From positions 134,985,846-135,049,845 of the forward strand of contig OX336388.2 of assembly GCA_946902985.2 (NCBI GenBank): 64,000 nt of DNA, in the 5' to 3' direction. Below the pieces are notes generated by a model that did not search any database, had not been told where the DNA came from, and worked only from the letters and a program-made list of their open reading frames with translations. A program made the translations under genes and the position numbers. Below are positions 43,500-54,354 of the stretch, one piece after another (positions within the stretch are counted from its first letter, which is position 1; each line of letters begins with the position of its first letter). The DNA comes from Meconema thalassinum. Taxonomy: Eukaryota > Arthropoda > Insecta > Orthoptera > Tettigoniidae.

Positions 43500-44440
43500 T
43501 GATTATAAGGTGCCCTTTGCTAGTGTTACCTCTGTACAAAATTGCATTCAATTCGGTTTCACCGTATTTGAATTGATAGGGGGAATCGATTTGCACACAT
43601 ACATGGCCGCTATTTGCAAACTATTGGGCTGATGACCTTGTCGTTTGGTCAAAAGATGCTTCCGACATAAAGGTATAATGTTGCAACATTTGGTAGAGAA
43701 CAGATTAGGTTGGTCGTAATTTGATTTAAGCTTTTAACATGTGGGTGACCACCATTACGTTTTTGTCAAGATGGCGGCGATATAAAACATGACACTGAGG
43801 TGCCCTTTGCTAGTGCTACCTCTGTACCGAATTTCGTTCAGTTCGGTTTCACCGTGTTTTAAAAGATAGGAGGAATCGATTTGCACACATACATGACCGC
43901 CATCCGCAAATTATTGGGCTGATGATCTTGTAGTTTGATCAAAAGATTCTTCATACATAAAGGTATATTGTTGCAGAAATTGGTAGAGATAAGATGATTA
44001 GGTTGGTCATAATTTGATTTAAGCTTTTAACATTTGTGTGGCCACCATTACGTTTTCGTCAAGATGGTGGCAATATAAAACATGACACTGAGGGCCCTAT
44101 GCTAGTGCTACCTCTGTACCAAATTTCGTTCAATTCGGTTTCACCGTGTTTGAATTGATAGGGAGAATCGATTTGCACACATACATGGCCGCCATCTGCA
44201 AATTATTGGGCTGAAGACCTTGTAGTTTTGTCAAAAGACGCCCGTCATATAAATATATGTTGTTGCAAAATTTGGTAGAGATCGGAAGATTAGATCAGTC
44301 GTAAGCTTTGAACATTTGGGTGGCCGCCATTACGTTTTCGTCAAGATGGCGGCAATATAAAACATGACACTGAGGTGCCCTTTGCTAGTGCTACCTCTGT
44401 ACCAAATTGCATTCAATTCGGATCCACTGACACACAATTT
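43500..44440. repeat. 290-bp tandem repeat, about 3.2 units, inside the hAT
   Basis: GAATCGATTTGCACACATACATGGCC-type anchors recur at 43583, 43873 and 44165. Each unit includes an AAGATGGCGG(C/G)-ATATAAAACATGACACTGAGG segment. Confidence 0.9.
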
Positions 44441-44649
44441 TTCGCCCTGTATTGATCTCATAAGTCTACTTTCATTTTTTGCAAAAATCGAAAGTAGGCT
44501 AATAAGTATGACATGGAAATCTTTAAAAAGTAGGATAAAATAAGTATAATTTACGTGAATATAAAATAAAAGTTATATTAAATATCACATACATTCGTAG
44601 TATTTATGTTTAATCATGATTAGCCTATATTATAATACAGTATTATAAT

Positions 44650-46966
44650 TAATTAATAGATTTATTACAGCCAATGGCCAATATATACAGTATATAAATA
44701 CATTTTAATTTCCTTCACTATAACTCGTGATAGATCTTTATCTTTTCGAACAGTCCCGTAGATGATATCTTCCGCATTGCTTATCACAGAGTTCACAAAA
44801 GCAGTGTTCGTCCGGTGAATGAAAAGACTTCACTTTGCATATCAAATGATGGAACCCATGTACAGCGAAACGAGTCACCGTGTGCCTGAGAGTGTAGTTG
44901 GTTTGAGTCCATTCCCTGTTTACCATTGCGTCAGTGCTGTAGAATTCTTCCCAGATATTTTCCTGTTTCTCCTTCCTATCAATTAGATGTTTTTCTGAGG
45001 CTGGTGTTGTTGGTAGTTGAAATTTTATTTTAAGTTCCTCAATGAAGAAGGTTTCCTTTGTAAGTTCAAATACTAATCGTGTGGGAGTGAATTTTGAAAC
45101 AGCAAGTGTCCTTTTCAAAAAACTTGCTTTTACACGATCTAATACTTCAAGGTCTCTGCCTTTAAGATGTGTCCATATTAAATGTAGTCCATATCTTGCG
45201 ATCGGTGCAATTTTTGCGTGAAATAAGAACATAGCTGTTTTAATATCCAGTAGTTCTGGTTTGGTGATATCTTGAATACTACGAATAGCTGCTATTGCTC
45301 TTTCCTTTATATGTAATCTAAATGACGTTCTGGTGGATTGTAGACTTATTCCTAAATATTTGAAGTGGTTGACAATTTCCAATTTTTCTTTTCCAATAAG
45401 TATGTTATCTGATTTGGCTAGTCTTCCTCCCTTTCTAAAAACCATCAGTACAGTCTTGTTCTTGTTAATAGTAAAATCATTTTCTGTTGCCCATTCCTCC
45501 AATTTATTTACTGTTGATTGTAATTCTTCTTTATTACTAGCTCCTAGAACCATGTCATCAGCATACATGTATAGTACTACTGGGGAGTTCCGAGGTATTA
45601 TTTTAACAATATCCGAAGTGATTACATTAAAGAATAGTGGGCTTAATGGATCTCCTTGCAAGACTCCATTGGTTTGAGTGATGTATTCTGATCTGGTTGT
45701 CCCATCATCTATCATAATTCTGTTTGATGACAGAATATTATTTACAATAGTCACCATTTTGTTGTTTCTTCCGATCATCAGTTCCAGTTTGCGAATTAGA
45801 ATTTCCCTGTTTATTAAGTCGAAAGCTTTATTATAGTCAATAAAGACTGCATAGAATTTCTGTTTAGGTTGCCGTAGTGTTTCATCTATGTTATCCAGCA
45901 AGTTTGCGACTGCGTGCAGTGTTGATCTTCCTTTCCGGAAGCCAAATTGTTCATCCGGAATCTTATCATCGATTTCTTCCTCCAGTCTGTTTTTCAGTAA
46001 CCTGGTGAATATTTTCAACATATTATTCTCTAGCGCTATACCTCTGTAGCAATCTGGGGAACCTGTATCACCCTTTCCTTTATAAAGAACTTTAATGTTC
46101 GAGTCTCTCCACTCGTAGGGAATGTTTCCTTTCTCCATACAGGTGTTGAATAATGACACCCATATTCCAATAAATGCATTTATAGACAATTTTATATGTT
46201 CGTTTAGGACACCATTTGGACCTGCTGCCTTTTGGTTTGCCATTTGTGTTATGGTTTCTCTAACTTCCTCTTCTGTAAAATCCTGAAACACAACGTGTTT
46301 ATCCGTGTTTTCTTTCATTTCCATAGCCATCGACCGGTTATCTCTGTTTAGTGTGCGTGAGAAGTGTTCTGTCCAAATTTCCATTGGAATATCATTTGGG
46401 AAATGGGGTCTTTTTGCGGTTTGTGAAATGAATGGGTTTTTATGGGCTGCTTCAGTGATTATCATTGCTTCTCTATCAATGAATGCCTTTTTCTTCTCTT
46501 TCAAAAGTTGTTTGTACTTTCTCCTTTCTACTGCAAATAGGTTTAGGTCCATTGTGTTATTTGTCTCTCATGCTTTATGTAGGAACTCGAGGACCGACTT
46601 CCTTAACATGTAGCACTCTTGATCAAACCACCTTTGAGCTCTCCTGGTGTTTTACCTGGATGGTATAAGAGCTTGTTTGAGTTTTTCTTCTATTTCCTTA
46701 GTAGCTTCATCTAACGGATTCTGACGTATCTTCTGTGTGAGGGTCTGTTGTTCTTCTAACGTTGGAAGCTTCTCTAATTCAATTTTTCTAGAGAAATTTC
46801 CTGTTTGTTTCTGTTTGGGAGGCTTGTATTTGATTAGTGTTGTAAACGTAGCTGTTACTGGGAGGTGTTTCCTTACTAAGCATCTGTCCTCTACTTTCCA
46901 CGAGTGGACTTCAATTAGATTGTTTGAGAATAACAGATCTATTGTACTGCTGCCATTGTGGCAGAA
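44650..46966 (-). mobile_element. I-like LINE inserted in the hAT, 13-bp target duplication
   Basis: ACAGTATTATAAT occurs at 44637-44649 and 46967-46979. The minus-strand element begins in the endonuclease domain and ends in an AT-rich tail. Confidence 0.9.
44738..46552 (-). CDS. I-like LINE ORF2: RT domain and C-terminus, 604 codons
   Basis: Open from the Met at 46552, which is internal to ORF2. RT motifs in order: NQKAAGPNGV, IKVLYKGKGDTGSPDCYRGI, EQFGFRKGRST, FIDYNKAFD, GVLQGDPLSP, catalytic MYADDMVLG, FRKGG, FKYLGISL; then a thumb region and a C-terminal zinc-type motif, CFCELCDKQCGRYHLRDC. Upstream (46553-46966) the endonuclease C-terminus (STIDLLFS, the HLPVTATF box) continues in the same region but contains stops near 46568 and 46657. 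RT seems intact; the element is 5'-truncated. It is diverged from the copy at 37479. Confidence 0.9.
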   Translation of the reverse strand: MDLNLFAVERRKYKQLLKEKKKAFIDREAMIITEAAHKNPFISQTAKRPHFPNDIPMEIWTEHFSRTLNRDNRSMAMEMKENTDKHVVFQDFTEEEVRETITQMANQKAAGPNGVLNEHIKLSINAFIGIWVSLFNTCMEKGNIPYEWRDSNIKVLYKGKGDTGSPDCYRGIALENNMLKIFTRLLKNRLEEEIDDKIPDEQFGFRKGRSTLHAVANLLDNIDETLRQPKQKFYAVFIDYNKAFDLINREILIRKLELMIGRNNKMVTIVNNILSSNRIMIDDGTTRSEYITQTNGVLQGDPLSPLFFNVITSDIVKIIPRNSPVVLYMYADDMVLGASNKEELQSTVNKLEEWATENDFTINKNKTVLMVFRKGGRLAKSDNILIGKEKLEIVNHFKYLGISLQSTRTSFRLHIKERAIAAIRSIQDITKPELLDIKTAMFLFHAKIAPIARYGLHLIWTHLKGRDLEVLDRVKASFLKRTLAVSKFTPTRLVFELTKETFFIEELKIKFQLPTTPASEKHLIDRKEKQENIWEEFYSTDAMVNREWTQTNYTLRHTVTRFAVHGFHHLICKVKSFHSPDEHCFCELCDKQCGRYHLRDCSKR

Positions 46967-47229
46967 ACAGTATTATAATATAATCAGTATTATCTGTAAA
47001 GAATACTAGTGTTGGCAACAATGTAGGCAGTGATACACGGATGACGCTGTTGGCAATACTCATGGATTTACAACTGGTGCATGCGCCCCGTGATCTTGTC
47101 AAACTGCTAACCTCAAAGTTGTTTGTTTGTACTGCGTGTCAACTGTGATTTGTGAAAATGTGTCTACTTTAGTTATTTTAAATTGAACAAAAAAATTAAG
47201 TGGATCAGAATTCAGGAAACGTGCTGCCA

Positions 47230-49200
47230 AGAAGGAAAATGACGAACAATAACTTTAAAAAAAAGTGCCTAAAATTGCATCGTTCTTTACACAAAGAGCT
47301 ACAACTATCACGCATACTGCCACTTCAAGCAAGGAAACTCTAGGCTTAAACGATTTCTCTCAAGGTACGCTCACTTTGACTTTTCCCAATAATGAAGCTA
47401 ATACAGACACAATTAGACTATTTCCAATAATGATGAAAATTCAGATGACCAGATTGTTTCTGAATCAAAATCAAAATCTGATGATGTGTTGGCTTTTACT
47501 TGTAACAACAATGACTCTGCAACATGGGACGTCACTTTGCCTTCAACTATAGAATCTATTGCGAACAATCCCCCAAAACAAAACTTTCAAGCGTATTTTT
47601 CTAGATCTGAGCGTATTTGCAATGACGGAACTAAGCGTACACTTACAGTAAAACTGTTTAAATGTACACTTTCCAATGCTGAATCTTATGTTAGAGATTG
47701 GCTGATCTACTCACAATCGTGTGGAGATCAGTGCGTAGAACCAATGCGAACAATCGAGAGTAGAATCCACGATGAGGGCATAGTAGCGAGAATGTTTGAT
47801 ATCCTTTGTCATTGTTTGCAGCACTAAGTCTGCCATAACATTGATGAGCTCGTCACACGTTTGAGCAGATAGGTATGACACTCTCCTAGCTCTTTGTTTC
47901 CATACTGAGCAAGGTGCTGGGAAAGAAAAGGGTAGAGATCAGTGGTTCTACGTTACGTTTGCTTCAAAGATGCTAAGCCAAAGTCAAAGGAACGTGTCTT
48001 CAAGCTTCTCCCTGGAATAGGCCATACCTCATGTAGTTTAGAAGAGGCAGTGTTAAGTTCAATCTCGGAATTTGGCCTAGATAATGAGTTATGCCGAGGA
48101 CAAAGCTATGATAACGCGGCAAATATGTCTGGAGCTTACTCAGGCCTACAAGCTAGAATTAAACAACACTTCCCTATTGCTGAGTTTGTCCCTTGTGCAG
48201 CGCATTCTCTCAAACTTGTTGGTTCTTCTGCTGCAGAGTGTTGCACAGAAGCTATTGTGTTTTTTGGATTCGACCATAACCTTTACACCTTTCTTTTCGA
48301 TTCAACCCATAGATGGGGTATTTTGAAACCACGTTTAGAAAACAGGAAAATTTCAGTGTTGAAATCCCTATCTCAAACAAGATGGTCAGCGAGAGTTGAT
48401 GCTGTAAAGGTCCTGGTCAAAGGCTACAAGGCGATACATAAATCACTGAAGGAAATATCTCTAGACCCTACTCAGAAGCCTGCAGTCCAAGTTGAAGCTT
48501 CAGGACTAGAAAATAAGTTTGAAAAATTTTAAATACCGGCAGTCTTCCTCACTAGTTTGTGGAGTGATATTTTGGAAAGATTTGATAAAGTTAGCAACAA
48601 TCTACAAAGTGAAACCCTCAATCTCGTAGTAGGTACAAAGCAGCTTCAAACTTTGGAGGGCTATTTAAATTTAAATGGAAAAATAAATGAGTTTGACAAA
48701 TATGAACAAGCAGCCATGAAGTTGTTACAACTACAAAAGAATAAGAATCAGAAAAACTTTTGCGGATGAGAGCCTAGGCGATGAGGCTATTCTTGATGAA
48801 AGGTCGCTTTTCAAATCCCAAGTTTAAATTAAAATCTTTGACTCTTTGATAAGTAACCTGTCAAGGCGGAAAACAGCTTATGAAAATTTATCTGACAAAT
48901 TTGAAATACTTTCTATTCTTGTACAAAAGGAATCGCAGAAAGAGGTCATATCACAGGCTGCGAATAAACTCTAGGAGTTCTACTCTAATGACATCGGAAG
49001 TGAATTTGAAAACTAATGTCAGCACTTCAAAATCTATGTGGAACAGGAAGAATTTACTAGCATTCTTGACATATATGAATACGTCATAAAAACGATTTGA
49101 AAACCACTTTCCCTAATCTTCAGGTAGCAACTGGAATATTTCTGACTTTACCTGTCACCAACTGCTACGCAGAAAGAGGATTTTCTGTTTTGACTCGGCT
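47230..49200 (+). pseudogene. hAT transposase (ZMYM/DUF4371-like), decayed
   Basis: Fragments in several frames: an N-terminal TTF/zinc-finger-like region near 47600-47730 (GTKRTLTVKLF, RDWLIYSQS); the RNase H-like core near 48000-48530 (SYDNAANMSGAYSGLQARIK, PCAAHSLKLVG, TRWSARVDAVK); and the start of the C-terminal dimerisation domain near 49150-49190 (TNCYAERGFSVLTRLQNG). The right TIR follows directly, so the last part of the dimerisation domain is missing. Several frame shifts and stops exclude function. Confidence 0.8.
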
Positions 49201-49324
49201 ACAGAATGGGAAAAGGGCGCCAGTAGACCATTTGCCCAGGGCGTCTATCTCCTTAACCCGGGGCCTGCTGGGAGGGAAGAAAGATGTTGAAGAAATAAGT
49301 TATAGGTTATTGTGGAAGACTTGA

Positions 49325-49882
49325 TATGAGTCGTCGAGTTGCAAAATTCGTTTAATCCACTTGTGAATAAGAATCATTTTCATGAGAAACGTTTCTCTGG
49401 ACTTTGCCTCACGTATCTTTAGTGTTTATTGTTTTCTACTTTTTGCTTTGTGTTTGCTTTGTGCTTTTGCTTTTGAATTTTATTTTTGCTTTTTATTCTT
49501 GGTTTTGGTTTTATGTTTGTTTTCTGGTTTTGCTTTTTTTGAATTTTGTTTTTTGCTTTGTGTTCCTAGTTTTTTTTTGTTTTCTGCTTTTGTTTTTGTT
49601 TTTGAATTTTGATTTTTGCTTCGTTTTTTTTGTATGTTTTGTGTTTGTTTTCTGGAAAATCAAAATAAAACAAAACAAAATAAAATAAAAATAAAGAAAA
49701 CGAAATCAAAATAAAATAAAACAAAAGAAACAAAATAAAATAAAACAAAAGCAATACAAAAATTAAACAAAACAATTTAAAATAAAACAAAACAAAATCA
49801 AACTAAATTAAACAAAGAAAAAAAATACATGATCCTTATTCACAAGTGGATTAAACGAGTTTTGCAACTGGACGACTCATAT
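49325..49882. repeat. Palindromic simple-sequence element
   Basis: ATGAGTCGTCGAGTTGCAAA... (49326-49380) is repeated inverted at 49829-49882 with few differences. Between them a T-rich TTTTGCTTTG-type tract (about 49430-49640) faces an A-rich AAAACAAAAT-type tract (about 49655-49825), so the whole could form a hairpin of about 250 bp per arm. Open frames in it are low-complexity. Confidence 0.75.
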
Positions 49883-49946
49883 GTATTTGGTTGGATTAAA
49901 GTTCTCCAATGTGGGCATAAACGATACAAACAAATAAATATATATA

Positions 49947-51411
49947 CACACATCAAAAAACGTTTTGCATCACCTCGGTTCCCAGATCTCCGGCATATAG
50001 ACGTTGACTGTGTATATTGTATCCAAGATACAGTCCCTTTGACTGTTCATAGATGTCACTAAAACTGCTCAAAGATGTAAACAACCATGCATGAGCAGGG
50101 CCTATTAGACGGAGGGGGTACGACAGCCGATCAGTTCCAGTCATTCCACCAGGACGAAGGTACGCTGCTCATGTTGTCTGTAGTTCTGCCATGCCTAGAA
50201 GGTCAATACCGCAGTTCGATCGCGTCCGCATTGTTACTTTGTGTCAAGAAGGGCTCTCAACAAGGGAAGTTTCCAGGCGTCTCAGAGTGAACCAAAGCGA
50301 TGTTGTTCGGACATGGAGGAGGTACAGAGATACAGGAACTGTCGATGACAGGCCTCGCTCAGGCCGCCCAAGGGCTACTACTGTAGTGGATGACCGCTAC
50401 TTACGGATTGCCGCTCGGAGGAACCCTGACAGCAATGCCACCATGTTGAATAATGCGTTTCGTTCAGCCACAGGACGTCGTGTTTCAACTCAAACTGTGC
50501 GCAATAGGCTGCATGATGCGCAACTTCACTCCCGACGTCCATGGCGAGGTCCAGCTTTGCAACCCCGACACCATGCAGCGCGGTACAGATGGGCCCAACA
50601 ACGTGCTGAATGGACCCCACGGAATTGGCACCACGTTCTCTTCACCGATGAGTGTCGCATATGCCTTCAACCAGACAATCGTCGGAGACGTGTTTGGAGG
50701 CACCCTGGTCAGGCTGAACGTCTTAGACACACTGTCCAGCGAGTGCAGCAAGGTGGTGGTTCCCTGATGTTTTGGGGTGGCATTATGTGGGGCCGACGTA
50801 CGCCACTGGTGGTCATGGAAGGCTCCGAAACGGCTTTACGATACCTGAATGACATCCTCCGACCCATAGTGCAACCATATCGGCAGAATATTGGAGAGGC
50901 ATTTGTCTTCATGGACGACAATTCTCGACCTCATCGTGCACATCTTGTGAATGCGTTCCTTCAAGATAACGACATCGCTCGACTACAGTGGCCAGCATGT
51001 TCGCCAGACATGAACCCTATCGAACATGCCTGGGATATGTTGAAAAGGGCTGTTTATGGACGTCTTGACCCACCAACCACTCTGAGAGATTTACGCCGAA
51101 TTGTCGTTGAGGAGTGGGACAATTTGGACCAACAGTGTCTTGATGAACTTGTGGATAGTATGCCACGGCGAATACAGGCATGCATCAATGCAAGAGGACG
51201 TGCTACTGGGTATTAGAGGTAGTGGTGTGTACTGCAATCTGGACCACAAATGCTGAAAGTCTAGCTGTATGATGGTACAACATGCAATGTGTGGGTCTCA
51301 TGAGCAATAAAACGAGCTGAAATGTTGTTTGTGTTGATCTCTATTCCCTTTGTATTTAAAGGTTCCGGAACTCTTGGAACCGAGGTGATGCAAAACTTTT
51401 TTTGATGTGTG
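49947..51411 (+). mobile_element. Tc1-like DNA transposon, copy 2, apparently intact
   Basis: 1465 bp, TIRs CACACATC..., TA on both sides, inserted in an AT-rich stretch. It is nearly identical to copy 1 (35354-36818) in the opposite orientation. Confidence 0.95.
50191..51216 (+). CDS. Tc1-like DD34E transposase (copy 2)
   Basis: 341 residues, uninterrupted. It differs from copy 1 at only two residues: Pro for Ser in SGRPRA near 60 and Arg for His near 138. The triad D153, D243, E278 and both helix-turn-helix units are intact. With the standard GRPR-like motif this is the better candidate for an active enzyme. About 240 bases of 5' sequence separate the TIR end from the start; no promoter was recognised. 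Confidence 0.95.
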   Translation: MPRRSIPQFDRVRIVTLCQEGLSTREVSRRLRVNQSDVVRTWRRYRDTGTVDDRPRSGRPRATTVVDDRYLRIAARRNPDSNATMLNNAFRSATGRRVSTQTVRNRLHDAQLHSRRPWRGPALQPRHHAARYRWAQQRAEWTPRNWHHVLFTDECRICLQPDNRRRRVWRHPGQAERLRHTVQRVQQGGGSLMFWGGIMWGRRTPLVVMEGSETALRYLNDILRPIVQPYRQNIGEAFVFMDDNSRPHRAHLVNAFLQDNDIARLQWPACSPDMNPIEHAWDMLKRAVYGRLDPPTTLRDLRRIVVEEWDNLDQQCLDELVDSMPRRIQACINARGRATGY

Positions 51412-52078
51412 TACAAAAAATACATACCTGAAATTATGCCCCCTAGTTTTGAAACACCCTGTATATATACTGTATGTGTGTATTCATTCAGTTAGAAAGA
51501 GATGTACAATAGTTGAAAATCACGTGTTAAGATATCCAATTATTCTCTTACACCCGAGCAGTGTCATGAGTCTTACTCAATGAAAGGCTTAGCTAACAAG
51601 TCGGCGAGTCCTTTGTGTAAACCCCGCTGGAAATTGCGTTCACCCCGCGAATGGTGTCACTGCGTGAGCTAGAAGATAAATGTCTTCATTTAAACTAAGT
51701 GAGAATGGTAAATCTCTTAGCGCCTACTCTTCTGCTCTGATTTCCCCCAGGAGATGTTTCAAATGAGGCAGAGATGTCGTTTAGACACGGTACCAGTCAA
51801 ACATTAGTCGTTTATCTTCACCAGTCCTACAACCACAATCCCCCGATTATCAGCAAAGTAATCCCTTAACTGTACACTTCGTCCACCGATCAGGTTCCGA
51901 TCTGCCCTAAGATTACGGGTTCAATTTTCAGACAAAGAAATCGGATTTTTGAAGGGAGGCAAAATTCCTCGGTGAGACGTTGGCTGCTAAAATATCAATA
52001 CGCGTACATTCATTATAATTATGTCCTTTGTGGTTATTTTGCCTTTTAGCACCCAATCTAGTCTGCAAGACTCTGTTA
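51412..52078. other. Unassigned sequence
   Basis: A CACCCTGTATATA mariner-like end near 51458-51471 has no partner. Nothing else recognised. Confidence 0.4.
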
Positions 52079-52275
52079 GGTCTCCTCCATGGTCCCCTAT
52101 TACCAGCTGAGTCCGACATTGCTTCCACTTAGTTATGCTGGGCTCCTCTCTTGGTCAACTCTTGTTCTTTTCCGACCCCGACGGTATTGGGGTATCCGAG
52201 GCCTAGGGAGTCTTTCACTTTCCTGCCTTACTTGGCCCTTATCTCATCTTTCCTGTTGCCTCATTCTTCGAGGCA
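52079..52275 (+). repeat. Dispersed repeat module shared with 55770-55955
   Basis: Both contain GGTCAACTCTTGTTC, a CCGACCCCGACGGTATT segment and GGGTATCCGA, with the same spacing from an AGCTGAGTC segment. No coding content. It may be a SINE or LINE 3' region. Confidence 0.65.
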
Positions 52276-52299
52276 TCAGACCTCTTGTTTTCTTTTCAT

Positions 52300-53290
52300 T
52301 ATATTCTTCTTCTTCTTCTTCTTCTTCTGCTTTTACGGCCTCATTGGACCACTTCAGTCAATCATTTCTTGGTTCTCTTCTTCAGTAAGTTACCTTTCCG
52401 AGTCGCCCAGTAGCTTTTCATTCGCTCAGATCTTCTCAGGCGTTCCTCATCTGTAAATACCCTTTTTACTGTATTACGTTTGTCTATTTTAGCCTGAAAT
52501 CTTATTTTTATATCTCTCAGTTTTTTTTATTTTGTTGTTTTGTTTTGCAAGTCATCCAAGGTTATTTCTAATTCTTTCATATCTTCTCTAATTTCCTTAA
52601 TCCATCCTACTTGTTGTTTTATATTCCAAAGTTTCACTACAATTTTTCTAGATAAACTGGTTTCTGGTGTCCTCATGATGTGACCAAAAAAAAGAAATCC
52701 GTTTCTTCCGAATAGTATCAGTGATGGGCTCCAGTTCTCTGTATACCACTTCATTTGGTACTATCCGACACTGTCCATCTTTCTGATATTTTTTATTTAT
52801 GCATGTTCTAGCTATTCTTCTTTCTACTTTTGAAATTTTGTCGATTCTGTTTTTCTGAGTAACGTTAAAAGCTTCACTTCCATAGGTCACCTCTGGTTGA
52901 CCCACCGTCTTGTAATGTTTTAATTTTGTTGCGATTGATAGACATTTTCTTTTATATGTAGACCATGTTAATTTTTGGGCTTTTATCATTTTATTAGTTC
53001 TTTCTTGCCATGCAGGTTTCTCATCCAAGTTGTAAGTTATAATTTCTCCTAAGTATTTAAATTGCTTCACTATTTTAACTTTCTTGTTATTTACTGTTAT
53101 GTGATTGATTACAAGTGGATATGCTACCATTATGTCTGTCTTTTCAAATGATTTCTGAAGTCCAATTTTTGTGCTATATTTTGTAGGCTTATTATTTGAT
53201 TTCTGGCTTCTTGAATATTATTAGCCAGTAACGGTAAGTCATCTGCGAATCCCAAGCAATTTAAGTCTATTTTATTATATATATATATAT
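52300..53290 (-). pseudogene. RTE-like LINE ORF2 C-terminal half, with (GAA)n tail
   Basis: Minus strand: LGFADDLPLLANN (catalytic box) in 53318-53130; then a frame change to 53130-52648 with FKYLGEIITYN, VTYGSEAFNV and ARTCINKKYQ; a further frame change to 52754-52527; and a C-terminal RRSERMKSYW-type segment near 52400. The (TTC)n at 52306-52328 is the tail. Broken by frame shifts. Confidence 0.8.
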
Positions 53291-53319
53291 TTATATATTT
53301 ATTTTTTTGCATATACACT

Positions 53320-54050
53320 CCATTTTGTAGGTATTTTCAAATTACGTTGCATTTTGTAAGTTTTTTCGATCTAAGTTGCATTTTGCGAGTGTTTTCAACT
53401 TCAATTTCATTTTGTAAAGATTGACTATCTAAATTGCTTTTTAGTAGTCTTAAGTCCTTCAATAATGTCGGGAGTCCGGGGATTAGTGTAGCGATAATCG
53501 GGAAATGGTCACTCTTTTGAATTTCTATTGCAATTTGTATTTTCAACCTAAACCGCTTTTTGCAAGTATTTTCAATCTAAATTGCATTTTGTATGGTGGG
53601 CATTTTGCAAGTATTTTGATTCTCAATTGCATTTTGTGGGTATCTTGAATCTAAATTACATTTTGTAAGTATTGTCCATCCAAATGAGTAGTTTAAATCT
53701 ACCGTAGATTTTGTAAGCATTTTCAATCTCAATTGCATTTTGTAAGCATTTTGAATTTCAATTGCACTTTGTGAGTATTTTGGATCTGAAAGGGGAGTTT
53801 TTTCAATCTGAATAGTATTGTATATTTTCAATTTCAATTGCATTTTGTAAGTATTTCGACTCTACATTGCATTTTGTACGCATTTCGAACCTAGCCTACA
53901 TTTTGTGCCTATTTTTCAATATATTCCTTTTGTGAGTATTTTCGTTCTAATTTTGGCAGTATTACCGCTCTTCATTTTGTATTCTTTAATCTGTGTTAAG
54001 AGGGGCAGATGACCTCGAAGTTACGCCCCTCTAAACAATAATAACTAACT
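53320..54050 (+). repeat. 29-bp VNTR plus I-like LINE/SINE 3' tail
   Basis: Degenerate repeats of about 29 bp (ATTTTGTAAGTATTTTCAAT is typical) run to about 53960, then GTTAAGAGGGGCAGATGACC with its GCCCC partner and an AATAATAACTAAC tail. A related element in the other orientation is at 63146-63912. The segment 53455-53520 is not VNTR. Confidence 0.8.
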
Positions 54051-54354
54051 ATTACCTGCTTTCATACGCTTCACTTTCAAATCGTTTAACACAGAATCTA
54101 ACCATCGCCTCCTAGGTCTACCTCAGCTTCTGTTACCCTCTATAGGCAAGTTCCCCACCATCTGAGTCAACTCATACGAACAGCTTCATCTAACTTAACC
54201 TTTATCTCTTGATTACAAGTACCCTCCTGCCATTGCTCCCATCTATTTGTCCCAGCAATAATTCGTCCCTCCGTGGCTAGTCCCGCGTCTGGAAATTCGG
54301 TTAGATCTACACAGAGGTCCTAAAAGATAAACAAGGATGCCCCCTTTTATCGGA

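Larger units (their letters stand above)
43235..49267 (+). mobile_element. hAT DNA transposon, 6.0 kb, with a nested LINE
   Basis: Perfect 8-bp duplication CTGGGAGG (43227-43234 and 49268-49275). Both ends start CAGGCCCCGGG reading inward, typical of hAT. Inside are a 290-bp tandem repeat, an I-like LINE with its own duplication, and a decayed transposase. Without the LINE the element is about 3.7 kb. Confidence 0.9.

Noticed and set aside
49097..49324. ORF across the right hAT end as a real transposase C-terminus
   Set aside because: It runs through the TIR and target duplication into LINE sequence, so the last part is not transposase.
49382..49790. Hydrophobic ORFs of 74-94 codons
   Set aside because: They are translations of T-rich and A-rich simple sequence in the palindrome.
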